From the NCBI RefSeq assembly GCF_032062135.1, contig NC_092859.1, positions 153,346,150 through 153,410,149 of the forward strand: a DNA stretch of 64,000 bases, read 5' to 3'. The position numbers were made by a program, and so were the translations under genes. Of the stretch, positions 47,601 through 60,495 are shown in pieces (the first letter of the stretch is position 1; each line of letters begins with the position of its first letter). The notes under the pieces were generated by a model, which ran no database searches, was not told the DNA's origin, and worked only from the letters and a program-made list of their open reading frames with translations. The stretch is from Pyxicephalus adspersus. Its lineage: Eukaryota; Chordata; Amphibia; Anura; Pyxicephalidae.

Positions 47601-48029
47601 GCAAGCATTGACTTGTCCTTGTCATCTAATCAAGGAATTGCACTGCAGTATTGTATCTGGAGGCCCTGAGGCAGTTGCCATTTTGGTTTTTCTGTAAAAG
47701 TCATAGCAATCATTTTAAGTTACTGCAGCTTTCCATTTCAGCTGTACATACTACCTTGTTAAGAGATCTTTTCTGGTCCAGATCCAAAATTGTTACTGAC
47801 CGCTACAGTATTGGGAGTTTCGAGGAAACAGACATTTTATTTAAAAAGTTTCCTTGTTTATAATTTTTCCAAAGTAGACTGAATACATCACAAGTATATA
47901 CATGCAAACCATACAAGACAGCAATTCTGCATACAGGGAACACCAATTCCCATTGAGGGGCATCTGTTCCAAATAATAAAGTAACACGTTTCGCAGCAGT
48001 GAACCGCTTCTTCAGACTTTTGGTCTGAA
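47601..48029. other. intron 1, nothing firmly recognised
   Basis: The part at 47985-48030 has an ACGTTTCGCAGCAGTGAAC word and a GCTTCTTCAGAC/GTCTGAAGC inverted pair, which suggest another repeat edge without a family call. Confidence 0.35.
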
Positions 48030-48191
48030 GCGCTCCAAGACTGAAGATAGACTATCATTGGAGAAACTCTTGATCCAGTAAACCTGGAATGGATTTCCAA
48101 ATGTCTTCAATCATGATCCAAACCCTTTCAGGTTTGCTGGATCACCCATGTTCACCCATGATTGTCTACTCTTGGAAAGATTTGTTAGGCC
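48030..48191. mobile_element. palindromic MITE, family D, diverged copy
   Basis: It has AACCTGGAATGGATTTCC, a CAATCATGATCCAAACC block and CAGGTTTGCTGGATCACCCA, ending near GGAAAGATTTGTTAGGCC. Same inner order as 16494-16709. Confidence 0.72.
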
Positions 48192-48734
48192 CTTTATGTT
48201 AATGCAATCCAAACAGCCATCATTTCCAAAATATAATTTAGTAGTTAATGCTTGCATCCCACAGGTAGAACAGAAAATAGCTAAGCAGTTGCAAAACTAT
48301 AGATGGTTATGCCATGGAAACAACAGAGCCAAGAGGATTACTTTTACAATGATCTAGCTGACAAATTAAGTTGATCTGCCGACGGCCACTCGGGTGAGGG
48401 GATAAAACATCAAAAACTGGTATGAATCAATCTGATGTTCAGTGCAGTTGTCAGGCCAGTGAGGCAGAGATGCCAGATTTCCACGTGGTGTGTCTGGCTA
48501 GCAGAGATTAATATAAAGTCAGTGCAGATCAGAATGCTTATTTGACAAGAAACATTGCCTGTCCACTCCTGGACTAAAATCTAAAATTTTTAAAAAGTGG
48601 AACTCTGCTTTAATAAATCAACTCTATTGTGCTACATAGTTACGATCTGATTGTTGATAGGAAAGGGGGCAGACCAAGGTAATGCTTTGTTCTGCCTAAA
48701 TTTTGCAGATGTGGCATTGACCTTCTAAATTTAT

Positions 48735-49097
48735 AATATTATTTTTATTACTAAACAGTATTTATATAGCACCAAAATATTACGCAGTGCTGTACATGAA
48801 ATAGAGGTTGCAAATGACAGTGATTGTTTAAGAGACAGAAAAAGAAGGGTAGGTGAGTTTGAGGAGAATAGGATGAGGAAGACCCTTCCAGAGAGTCGGG
48901 GCAGCTCTAGAAAAGTCTTAGAGCCATGCGTGTGATGAAGTTATGAGTGAGGAAGTCATTAGTATGTCATTGGAGGAGCGAAGAGAGCGGCTGGGGGAGT
49001 ATTTTTCTATCTGGTCAGAAAGGTAAGTGGGACAAGAACTGTGGGGGGATTTGAAGGCAAAGCACAGGAGCTTGAATTTGATTCTAAAGTGAAATGG
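48735..49097 (-). repeat. L2/CR1-type LINE 3' UTR, minus strand
   Basis: It matches 20630-21060 over most of its length, with GGTAGGTGAGTTTGA, GAGCCATGCGTGTGATGA, GTCATTGGAGGAGCG and GATTTGAAGGCAAAGCACAG. It stops abruptly after GTGAAATGG, where the 20.6-kb copy continues AAGCCAATGAAG. Confidence 0.82.
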
Positions 49098-49385
49098 TTC
49101 GTTGTCATATCACTAACTGTCCCCAAAAGTGGCTCACAATCTACTGGTGTGTGTCAACCATAGTCATATGTCTTCAACACGGTCTAAAGACAATTTATTT
49201 GAGTGGAAGCCAATTCTAAACTTCTTGTTTATGGGATTAAACTGGAGGAAACCCATGAAAACAAATGGAGAACATACAAACTCCTTGCAGATTGTTTTGG
49301 CCAAGATTCGAAGCTGTGACAAGATTCGAAGCGCTACTAGAATTCGAGTCACTAAGACAACTGTGCCACCCATTGGTAGCACCTA
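49098..49385 (-). repeat. tRNA-derived SINE body abutting the LINE, minus strand, lacking its own tail
   Basis: It starts directly with the SINE body (GTCATATCACTAACTGTCC, GGCTCACAATCT) and continues to the head (CTAGAATTCGAGTC, TGTGCCACCCA). The roughly 60-bp SINE 3' tail expected on the left is absent. Confidence 0.75.
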
Positions 49386-50823
49386 GACTAAGCAAATGAG
49401 ATGAGATGCTTTGACCTTTAAAAAAAAGTAATCCTGAAGAACAAATTTTCAGCAGGTACTTGTTACATTGTGGTGATAAAATAAAACTTTTAATAAAGTA
49501 GTTCTTAATTTTTAATGGTAAATATGAATAAATAAATACACACTAGCACAAAGCATTGAGTTTATCCAGGATTATTGCTTTGTAAACATTTTTAAGAGTG
49601 AGCACCCCCACCAATCTAGAGTTTGTTAATTCCCAGCGCTGACTGCATCTCTTGGAAAATGTCCTGTCTCTCCTCTACTGTGTTATTTTGTAAGCAAAGT
49701 AAGGTTATTATTATGTTCTAGCACTTAGGAGCCGCACGAAACCCAAGATGTAATATATAAGGAAAGGAAAGTGTGTACCCAGTGGGCGAGAGAAGCGTGC
49801 CGCTGTGCTGCTGCAACCCGCAGTCTACAAGCTATGATTGTATCTCTTTGCCTTTACCATCTGTTGTTGTACTGCTGGTTTTTATTTTAGATTACTTTTC
49901 TTCTTTATTGAGAAATGAATGTCTGTAAATGATGAGTATTGTCCATGCAAATATCAGGCTTGGATAAACCTGCTGTACCAACATCCTTCCTATGCCATGT
50001 CAGATGCAGAAAGTATGGAAAGTATTTGCTGATTTTAAGTGTATCTCTGGATAATGTAGAGAAGGGTTAGATTGCCTTTTAAATGTTTTTACTGCTTGTG
50101 TCTCCAATGGGGAGATTGTATTAGGTTGTCGGGTTTTTGATTCTGAACAAACTGATTCACACATTTTCTACATGGCACAGATGAAGAAGTTCATGATTGT
50201 GATTCAGTCATTCATTTTCCCGGTGCAGGGGTTAAGCATGCTTGGTGCAGCTTGTACCTAACTGTTAATGGATAGCTAGTTGGTGGCAAATAGATTGGAT
50301 GTGTTGGTCAATATCAATCAAAAGTACACATCATGCCCTATGTAATAAAGATTGTATGTAGTTCTATATACTTTCAATTCAAGTAAGGGCAGCATATTGT
50401 AAATGTGAAGTGAAATTGGTATCAGACCAGCTTGTGTGTCCTAGACCTAGCTAGGCAATGAGTTAACATCAACAGCTCCCACCAGTGAGCTTAGAGGTGG
50501 TCCAAAGGTGTATCACCCAAATGGCCAAATTTAAATTCTTTGCCCAGTCAAACAGGAAACATATACTGTATAGCGTTTACTGTTCAACGCAGAATTTTTT
50601 TTTAAGCTGGGTGGGAGGAATTTGTAGGCGGGTTGCTGTCCCTGTATTGTGACCCAAGTTATCCGTAACTACCCAAAAACATCCATGTGGTTACTGAAAA
50701 GTGCTGGGTGGTGCACCTGGCTAAAGGGGCCAGGGAGAACACTGGAGTTTATTTCTTTATTTTGCTTTTAGCCTGCATCTCTACTTTATTTGTGTCTGTT
50801 GAGCCATTCTAATTACACCAAAA
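49386..50823. other. intron 1, nothing recognised
   Basis: No feature could be supported. Confidence 0.45.
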
Positions 50824-51192
50824 CCATACCATTAACTGTCCCTTCCCATACCTCCCAACTGTTCCTGGTTTGAAGGGACTGTCCCTCCTTTTACTTCCTA
50901 ACTGTTCCAGATTTGAAGGGATTGTCCCTCTGTATACCACCCAACTGTCCTTAATTTGGAGGTACTGTCCCTCATCATACCTCCCAACTGTCCCTGAATT
51001 GGATGGACTGTTCCTCTTCATACCCCCCAACTGTCCCTGGTTTGCAGAAACTGTCCCTCTTTATACCCACCAACTATCTTTAAGTTTGAGGGAATGTTCC
51101 CTATCATAGCTCCCAACTGTTCCTGATTTGAAGGAACTATCCCTTTTCATACCTTTAAACTCTCTCTAATTTGGATGGCCTGTGCCTCTTTT
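50824..51192 (+). repeat. minisatellite, unit about 42-46 bp, about eight degenerate copies
   Basis: Each unit follows the pattern CATACCTCCCAACTGTCCCT, then a GATTTGAAGG-type block and ACTGTCCCTC. Units are individually diverged, with no two neighbours identical, so the array is old. Overlapping frames on both strands follow from the repeat and are not genes. Confidence 0.9.
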
Positions 51193-51989
51193 CAGCATTT
51201 TCTTTCTTTATGTTCCTCAAAATGTGGGCATGGCAGGAGTATGTCATATGCCTGCATACTTTAAGCTAAAAATATTCTTCTTTAGTTCCAAATGTTGGAG
51301 GAGTGCTATACAGTTCCAACTACATACATCTTGTAATCTCACCTTCTATTTTCCTTATGCCCTCAACCTATCCTGTCATGTAGTGCCAGCGGCACTATTA
51401 CAGCATAAGCCCCCTATTTACTTCTATTGCTACAGCACTCACTGCAGACAGAAGGAAGCTCTATAAACACAATCTGCACAGTATCATTGTAACATTATGC
51501 TAGTGGTGTCTGTATTGGGCTTCTTACCACATAAGTTCATTTTAGCAGGCTGGAGTTTGTAATGTCTTGGAGATGTTTTCACTGTCAGTATCATTCAGCT
51601 CGCTGTAGCTCGTGCTGCCAAGAGAAAAAGCAAACAAAAGAAAAGTGCTAAATATTTTTGCTCTCCTAATTTGGCAGCATGATGGTGCCTCTTCTGATAT
51701 AAAATGTTCATTATAGAGGACTTCTGCTCATAAATACTTATTTATTCTGCCCTGGCTGTAAAACCGCACTAAAACTCAGCTGCACTACTGACAAACGCTG
51801 TGAACCCTCTAATATATTTTATGGTGAGTTGAATAGAGAGAGATGTGCACACACGATCTCTTTCTAATCACATGAGATGTTTAATATATATTTGAAGCTA
51901 ATGATAAAAGAATGCAGTGATAGTGTGGTGTGTGTATTTCCAACACTCACCCCCATAGGAATGGCTGGTTTGTTGCAAGTTCTTTTACT
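51193..51989. other. intron 1, nothing recognised
   Basis: No feature could be supported. Confidence 0.45.
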
Positions 51990-52095
51990 GGACCTGATTT
52001 ATTCAAGCTTTCCAAGGCTGGAGAGAAAACATTTTCATCAGTGAACCCCCAAACCTGGAATGGATCTGGTCCAGGATTGAAAACATTTGCTAACA
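51990..52095 (+). mobile_element. palindromic MITE, family D, half copy
   Basis: It starts GGACCTGATTTATTCAAGCT and contains AACCTGGAATGGATCTGG and GGATTGAAAACATTTGCTAA. The second palindrome arm is missing. Confidence 0.7.
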
Positions 52096-53571
52096 AACAA
52101 AAAATTAGGGCAAGTGAGCAAAATGTGCGAAACCAGCAGCCCATGATTTGAAGGGGGCAGGAACTACAGATTTTGAGTCCATAAGCCTATCTACCCATAT
52201 ATCTAAGAGAGAAACTTACTCCGGACTCTTGAGACAATGAAAATTAGTGTTGTTTCCTGCTGGATTGGCATTCCCAACTTGTCCCATGACATTCCCGACT
52301 CGTGGACTCCTGTCCCATACTGGATCCTCTCTCGAGCTCTCTTATTCCAACAGTCTATGTACAACATCTTAAAGGTGTCTCAGGCCATAGGGAGCTCTCC
52401 TGCTCGATTCCCTAGTGGGTGAGACCTGTGCCCCAACTGGGCTGGTCCATTCCCTGGGCCAGCCATCCAGCCTGACAGATTCCTCACTAGAACTCCATGA
52501 CTAGTTTTTCCCTGCTCCCCTGATTCTCCCAATATTTGTCCCATTCTAAACAAAGGCACCAATCCTAATCCTAGCAATTAGGCACAGGAGTAACTTTATT
52601 CACTATCTTTCACTAATGATTAGTTCTCTTTTCTATTATGACGAGGAACCTTTCCCAATGACATGAGGGGGTGACCAATTACTCAGCTAGAAGAACCAAG
52701 ACTCTAAAGCAATGTCATTGCTGTACTAGAAGGGTTCTAGAACTGGGGTACCAATTCCCTTTTAGGTTTCTAGGGCTGCTTTAATCCATTCTGGGTAACA
52801 GGTAATGTTATTACCTGTAATCAGTTCCCTGAGTGTGGGAAGATATCTGAGGGGTTCCTTATTAAATAGGGCTTTCTGAATTCTAAATAAATTCCCCATT
52901 TGCAAGCCCCCACAACACAGGGGTCACATTGTCACAATCTACTATTAGAGATATGCAATGGGTCTGGTGTTACCAAAACAAAGAGGGCTTCCAGCTTTTT
53001 GCCCCCTTCCTTTATTGGCATACCAGATTCTAGAGGAGCTTTCATGGCAATTCCTTTCCAACAAGGTCTAAAACCTATTTAGGGGCCTAATTCTTCATTA
53101 AGGGGGAGCTCACTCTAGGACATTAAAGATGCCTGAATGTGCCCATTAACACTTGTACAGGCATTGGCAGATGTTTGTACAAGTGTTTGTAACTACGTGT
53201 AAAAAATTATTGTTTTTGCCTAAAACTTCTCCCGGATGTCTAGCCTTGAACAGTAAGCACCTGGGAGCATTATATGCTTTTTATTGCTAGTCTTATCATA
53301 GCCTTACTAATCATGAAGTCTAACACTTATTGGCTGGAAATAAAATGAGCATTGCAGATATTTAATTTTTGCATGAGCGAAATATGTTTTCCAGAAAAAA
53401 AAAAAAAAAAAACATTGTACGTGTTACTTTTTAGTCCTGAACTATATATGTATATATATGTATAAATATTGATATAGAATAAAAAACATAGTAACTGATA
53501 ATCACAAGCAGACAAATAATGGAATTTCGTGCCCAGCTATTGCTATTAAAGAGCCAAGCTCTAAACAGGAT
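52096..53571. other. intron 1, nothing recognised
   Basis: Contains a poly-A run (about 53395-53411) and a short TATA-rich stretch near 53440. No gene or family-level repeat. Confidence 0.45.
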
Positions 53572-53673
53572 TTCCTAAAATCATCACAATGTGATTGACC
53601 TGAAGTGAACTTTTGTATCTGAACAAATATTACAGTTCACTTCGGGTCAACCACATTGTGATGATTTTAGGAA
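53572..53673. repeat. near-perfect inverted repeat (hairpin), 40-bp arms, 22-base loop
   Basis: The left arm 53572-53611 (TTCCTAAAATCATCACAATG...) pairs with the right arm 53634-53673 (...CATTGTGATGATTTTAGGAA). The arms differ at two positions; if transcribed from the + strand one is a G-U pair, leaving a single mismatch. It is either a very small palindromic MITE or a hairpin-forming locus. No second copy was noticed in the window. Confidence 0.85.
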
Positions 53674-56600
53674 TATTACCAGACCTGTTGCTATAGATCA
53701 TTGGATCCTTCTATTTCTGCTTAACGGATTACACTAAATGTATACTCTACATAAACCTACAAATGCCGCCGACTTGCCACAGATCACAATACTCCCTTTT
53801 AAATATCTTTATCTTTGTAGAAGAACAGATCCATCTTTGCTGAGAGTCTTCTTCAGGAGATGTTGTCTTTGACATGACACAAACATTTACAGTAAATCTT
53901 GGAGCCTGGGCAGCTCTTGGCTAGTGACTCCCATCTTGAGAAAAGATCAAACATTCAATATAGCTATTCACAACTAGGGTCCCGTGGAATCGTGGGGTTC
54001 CCACGTGGGGTTCTCCCATTTGCTGAAGTCTCCATAATTCTTGAGCCAACACAGGTTGGCAGAATCAGCACCATGACTCCAGAGATCATTGTAGCTGTCT
54101 ATAGGGGTTGCATTTGGACTACCACTGTAAGGAGAACAACAAACTAATAATATATGGGACATTTTTCCCATTGACACCTAGTGAATTGGTTTAAGCAGGA
54201 GGCTCATTGAGACTTGCAAATAATTTTAAGGATTCTGGGGTAAAAATGATGAAAGCTGTTCTAATCTCTGGGAAAGAGGAGAATTAGAATATTAAATTTT
54301 AGTGCAAATCATTCATATCTAAAATGTATGTTTTGTACCTGTACCTTTATAACTTGCATGACCCAGATCAGTGTATTTCTAAAAATATTGTTAGCCCACC
54401 AAAAACTGACAGTACTCTTTGGACAAGGTCGCTTGTTATCCCGTGGCATCTCCTCCAAGAATCACACAAGAGTTTTACTAGATATGGCTCCAGAGGATTA
54501 TATAGATTTTAGATTAAATGTAAATTGGGAAGACTGATCTGATCCTAGCCCGGATGCAATGTTTCCTGGATAGCATTGACTGTTTCATGATTGATTTTAT
54601 TTAATGCAGGATGCGACTAACCATTGCCAAGGTCAACATGTAATATCTGTAACAGGAAACAATGGCCACATACAAGTCTTTTATTCTGTTTGGATCATTG
54701 TCCTGGAAGAATTATGTAGACCTAAAATCTCCATATTCTGGGTCAGTGACTCAGTTTAAAGTATTAGGAATAACATGACGGCCAGGTGACAGAATGAGAC
54801 GTCAGCAATTCAGGAAAGTTTCCCTTAAGGAAATGGATTACATCAACAAACAGAATCCAAAATAAGACCTGATGAAGACTGAGACTAATTCCAAGAATTA
54901 AAAATTGCTGATGATCATCATCTTCTTGCAGCACTGAACCATAAAGGATGTGCCCGTAAATAGAACATCGTCTATACATGCAACGGTGCCCTTGCCCTGT
55001 GGGTTGATTTACAGTAAGAGGTCAAGTAAGGTTGGCAGTGGAATAGATTATGTGGGATACTTAAAAATACATTAGGCTGTAAAACAGTGCAAGCCTGGCC
55101 AGTTTTAGAAAGTTGTTTAGTTTTCCATTAAATATGAATATGCAATTATAAATCACATATTGTCTTACTAATAAAATAATACAGATGAGAACAATATTGT
55201 ATGACATTGCTAATAAGCATATGCTTATACTGGTGCTAGTAGTGTTACTTTGCTGCAAAAATTAAACTCAGTTTGTTGGACCACACACAACTGTACAGTT
55301 GGTCAGGGTCTCACCAAAGCAGTCAGTCATGGACTGGGAGCAGATGCTCATTGCATACTCTTATTCATTGAAGGGTATCTTTCAATTTTAGGTGGAAATA
55401 TAATTGATGGCCATATAGTATCACTGAGATTGTTCCTGTTTTCCTTGCTCTGTTGTTTGTTAAGCCATATTGTTGACAAATTGCTCAATGAGAAAAAAAC
55501 TCCCACATCTGTATTCATGTATAAGCCAACAAAATCTAAATTCAAACAAGGCAAATTCTTGAGATGTTGGTTTATTGGAAATGAAAAGTAATATCTTTGG
55601 AAATGACCTTTACAAACTTAGAGCCTCATTGGGTAGCTGTGTTTGGCTGCAGCGGTGCACCTGTCCACAAAGCCAGGATCAGATTGAGTAGAACCATGGC
55701 TTCCTTTGTATTGCAGGGATGCTGGGAAATGTAGTCTGGCAACTATTCTTCCCACAAGATAGACATTCTGTCCACCTTTTTTGCTTCTATATATTGTCTT
55801 CACTATATTCACTTATCTACATGATTTCCATTAAAATTTGCCAAAACATTCAGTGATTGTTGGCACCATTATGCTATGATAGTGTGCCTGTTATCAATCA
55901 AAGCTCAATCAATCTTTTATTAATCACATTGTTATCAATCAAAGACCAATTTGATTGAGGTCAGAGGACAAAAAACATGATTCTTATTACTATACAGATA
56001 TTTGAAAAAAGCAATGATCCATTTACACCAAAAGTGCAATTTTCAGGAACCTTCTGCAATAAGTTTCTTATTATAAGTACCAATATTATTTAGAATTTTA
56101 TAGCACCTACAAGATAAATGGAAAGGTTTTAATTTTTTCTAATAAAGCCCAATTTCATCGTCCTCTTGTCACATCTCCAGTAATCTCCCCTGATGCTTCT
56201 TAGGCATTTGGGGTAAGGGGCATGTCTAATGTGATACAGATGGTCCTCTTCTCTGCTGGTCTTCAGTTGACGTGATGATATCAGTGCCATTTTTTGCATC
56301 TTCTAATGAATGCTAGGCGCCATGATGATTCCCCTCCATGATAGCTTATACCCACAGTAAGTTGGGTGAAAAAAGCTGGACATAATTTACCAATTCAACC
56401 TGCTTTGGATCACTGAGCAGATATATCTGCATGGCAATGAGGTAAAAAGGTGGTGAATATTGCAGCCATAGCCCCCATTTAGTTTTTATCATTGCTAGGC
56501 TACTTTTTTGGAGGGGAGGGGGCTTTATAAATTGCCATAAGTACAGCTTTGTTAAGTTTTGGATGTTGGGGCACATATTCTTCTTTTTGGGCCACCAACC

Positions 56601-58189
56601 ACAGCTTCTCTGGCTGTTGTCTTTCGTACACCAGTGGGCAAAGGTAAATTCTGTACATGCAGGCAATCAAAGTAATTTGAATATGAACATGGACATTCAC
56701 AATTTTCCTCCCTTCCATTTGCTGTTCTGGTAATCAAACCTGCAGGGGGTGGGTGGGGATACTATATTCAATAACTGCCCTAAAAGGGGCAACAAATGTC
56801 CGACACTTTCCTTTCCCCCCAGGCTAATGTAAATGTAAGTTGGATGATAGTTATACTCCTGTCTGTGACTGTGGAAATCCACTTATCTCTGCGCAGTCAC
56901 TGTGATTTTCTATGTGACAGTAAATGCATGTTTGATATAATGATACTGTATATACGCTTGGATATAGAGAATTACATCCAGAGAATATTTCTTCTCACTT
57001 GAATACACTTCTGAATATTTCATCTGGCCCTTCAATACATTTGACCCTTCAATATAATGTTGAATCTGTCTGAAACCTAGAAAAACCTAGAAAGTCTAAC
57101 TTTCAAATCTGGGCTGACACCAATTTCCCACAATATGTCATAAAAAGCTGCAAGCGACAATTCTTTGCAAGCCATTGCAAACAGTTCACTGGATCAGTGT
57201 AAAGCAATTAAATCTGTCATTAGCAACTAAAGCAATTAACTTAACTACTTTTTTTTTGAAAAACAGGCATATGACCCATTTAACTTTTACTAAATTATTA
57301 TACTTTGTGCTTGTTTATATCAAGGTAATCAGCTTTGGTTGCACCTTTCAAATTCATCAGCTCACGCTTAATTGCTAATTTATATGGTAAATGTTCTGCT
57401 GTGATAATCATTTATTTTCTGAATTGGAAAATTCATACAATGTGTAATAATTTTTTTGTCCTTATAAAATGTCATTGCAATACAGAAATTCAATAGAAGT
57501 TTGTCATTCTAAGGCAGTTTGGAGGGTTATGGAGGTCACAGTTCAGCGAGTGCTTTAATTGTTTTGTGGACCTTTACTGTCTTTGCATTTTTTACAAATG
57601 TCTTCATGGATTTAAGAGAATTGTTACTGGATCAATCAAAGGTTTGTTGGATTCTTTACAACCCTGGCTGATGCTCTTTGGGGCTGACATGACCAATGTT
57701 GTGTATTTGGTACCCCGCACATTCCTCTGTATGCGTGTATGTTTGTAAAAGGATCTTTTGTTAATACATTGTTGTGTGAATATATGGGCAGCTGCCATGT
57801 CATGTTGTTAAACAGTTTGAAAGTTTAACCCTATCCTTTTCTACTATCTTGCATAATTGTACAGGCTCCTCCACTGTACTTAAATTGTTCACTTTAATTG
57901 CATATTATTATGTCCTCACAATGTGCATTTGAAGCTGAAGTCAAATAAGCCAATCCTGTTTCCTGACTAATGGACATCCAACATCGTCTACCCCTTCCCT
58001 CCATAGCCTTACTGTCCCTGACCTCCCCCTTTCATTCATTGGATTTCAGTTCTTTTAATGATAAAGGCTCAGAATCATGTTTTCAGGAACACTTTGCAAC
58101 ATCCTTCCAACACCTTCCACCAGCAATGATTTACCTGCATTGCATAGAGGAACATAAATATTCAATAATTATGTAATTGGAACTAAAAT
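53674..58189. other. intron 1, nothing recognised
   Basis: About 4.5 kb with only chance frames. The longest (55250-55591) starts late, lacks known motifs and shows no splice context. Confidence 0.45.
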
Positions 58190-58320
58190 AAAGTATGTTA
58201 TGAATACAGGTTGATGAGGAAGAAAAAGGATAAACCAGGGAAGGCAAATTATAATTAGATTAAACTTTAACTTTAATGAATTAAAAATTAAATTTAAGTC
58301 AGTGAATTTACTTAGAATTG
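58190..58320 (+). repeat. family F dispersed repeat, copy 2
   Basis: It has AAACCAGGGAAGGCAAATTA, AGATTAAACTTTAACTTTAA and an ATTAAATTTAAGTC block, parallel to 35750-35820. Confidence 0.68.
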
Positions 58321-60144
58321 TTTCAGAAAACTGGTAGATGTTATGATGTATAAATGTTAGAGAACAGCTTTACTAGTTGTCCTTGTAATGTACCTCCCAC
58401 CCCCCTACCCCAGCATAAGCCATGAAATACTTCCATTGGTCCAACTCCAGAGAACGGTATATCGTGCTGTGCCAAATAACCTTTACACCACTTGCCCATT
58501 CATTCCTTTGATTGGGGTCATATTCCTCTATATGGCTGAAGCTGTCATAAGTATGGCTTGAACCAAGGAATTTATGGAATGAGTAGTATGCATGTGTCCA
58601 GAAATTCTGTGCAAAGGCCATGCACAGCCAGGCAGATCAGCACAGTGAGGGTCCTTATAGCTGAAATAGAGGTAATTATATAGGTATAGTCAACTTTACA
58701 ACTTTAGAACTAGGTATGTTGTACAAAGCTATAGATATTTATATGTACTGTGTGTTATGAAGAGTTTTGCCTGTCTTGGACTGTTAGACTCCATTATGTA
58801 CAGGATGCCAGAGATTTAGGACTAGAGACTGAATCATACAATGCAGTGAAGTAGAAATACCTTGAGACTTTTTTTCAAATCCCATTGCACATGATTGGTG
58901 TACAAATGTTTACAGTTACCACAAACCCCACAAAAGGTAATAAATCATAGTCTATACAATAAACATATAGCAAATATTTATAAAGAATTGTAATGAAAAT
59001 AGCTGCCTTTCCAGTGAATTACTGGTTTCTTGTTGGTGGTGGGAGCAATCGTCAGACTCATCCAAGCCTGAATCTCAATTATCTTTGCTTATGGTTACTC
59101 TTCCCTGGTTAGAATGTCCTGGACAATGGGCTGAACCAATGTGCCCTGCTCTAATTTGAAATGACAGATGTCAGTTGAACACTTAGCCCATCAGGCTTTG
59201 TGGTGCTCTGATCACCAAGTTTTTGATTGACAGTGGCTCTCTCTGTCATTGCAATTCACATTTCAGGTACATTGGTGCCACCTACCACCTATGACCATTT
59301 TAATAAACTGATTTGAGAGAAAATTCACAACCTAGATTTGTAAAATCAGCATTTGCAAACACTTTACCTGTCCTCTAGGATTTCTTCACTTCACCTCTCT
59401 TTACTCTTTGGTAATTAATTCCCTTAAAATCAGTTCACAAAATACCATTGGAATGTAACTGTTACAGTGTTGCTGAAGTTATCAAGTTATCTTTATGCCA
59501 TCCTCCATTAAAATAATGTGCCAACTGTCACCTGTTGTATTATGAAATCTTCTTTAATGTTACACATATGCGATAATTGCTGTAGTCGTTAACGTCACCA
59601 TCTCTGAAAAGTTTTACTGGTGCATAACACTACAGCTTTGCATAATTTTGTTGTATTTGGCGGAATATTTCTGCCATACACCCGGCAGCAAGGCGGTTAA
59701 AAAATTTAAGCCAGAGAAGCGGCCATACGGTTACGTTGGAAATGTACAGACCCAAGACTGTGAACAATCACTTTGCCAAAACCCTTTGATAGGAGTAATC
59801 AAAATCTTGTTTTCCTCCTCCTTCTTCACACAGCGCTAAATCTCTGGATAGAAAGGCACGCACTCTTCATGCTGGAGCCTCTGAGATAAATATGTATTCT
59901 GCGGCGAGGTGCTAATTGGCTTCTGCGGCTGTAATCAGTTTGGAATTGGGGATGGAAGTGCTTGGAAAAGAAAAGCCCCCGCTTGCACTAGACAAAGCGT
60001 CTGATTAGGCCGCACTTGGCAGGTACATCGCAAAGCACAGCTGTGTGTATTATACGGGGAGCGCAATAGGATTATCTGCCTCCTTCACACATCTACAGCC
60101 CCTCTGTGGCATGATGTATTCTTCTACTTATGTCATGGGTCTGA
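58321..60144. other. intron 1; possible enhancer-like block at about 59860-60060
   Basis: Mostly unremarkable. The segment at about 59860-60060 is locally GC-richer with words such as GCTAATTGGC and CTGATTAGG that resemble homeodomain sites. Whether it is conserved cannot be told from one sequence. Confidence 0.3.
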
Positions 60145-60495
60145 AAAATAATTAACGCATTTATTGCCATATTCAACAGAGTTAAAAAGGAATTGATTGC
60201 AGAGTTGTTTGTCGACCGGTTTTGGCAGTCTATCATTCAAGACCTTTCCAGGGACATTGTATTATCAGATATTATTAAACCTGTTGGCAATCCCAGTGGT
60301 GAAAATATACCTTACAATGGGCCAGTGTTTGAAGAAGGAAATAAACTTGTAACAAATCGTATTTTCACATTGCAGAAGATGTTTGGTGGAAGACTTGATG
60401 GCTACAGGTATTACTTCCATCATTGTAATGTTGGAGGGACTTTAAGTAGAATATCCATATCTGTTAAAAGAAAGACATCTAAAAGTAATTTCTAG
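60145..60495 (+). CDS. unidentified open frame, possible exon or retro-copy fragment
   Basis: The frame is open from 60145 (after a TGA at 60142) to TAG at 60493-60495, 116 codons without an ATG near its 5' end. An AG at 60178-60179 preceded by a modest pyrimidine context could act as a splice acceptor. From 60180 the peptide begins VKKELIAELFVDRFWQS and continues IIQDLSRDIVLSDIIKP; this looks like ordinary helical protein with balanced composition, unlike most chance frames here. A weak donor-like CAG|GTATTA lies at 60406-60409. I do not recognise the protein. It could be an exon of an unrelated gene, a decayed retro-copy, a transposon-derived frame or chance. It is immediately followed by a family F repeat. 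Confidence 0.3.
   Translation, partial: KIINAFIAIFNRVKKELIAELFVDRFWQSIIQDLSRDIVLSDIIKPVGNPSGENIPYNGPVFEEGNKLVTNRIFTLQKMFGGRLDGYRYYFHHCNVGGTLSRISISVKRKTSKSNF

Noticed and set aside
55250..55591. 113-codon plus-strand frame
   Set aside because: No recognisable domain, irregular composition, no splice context, and a length expected by chance in 64 kb.
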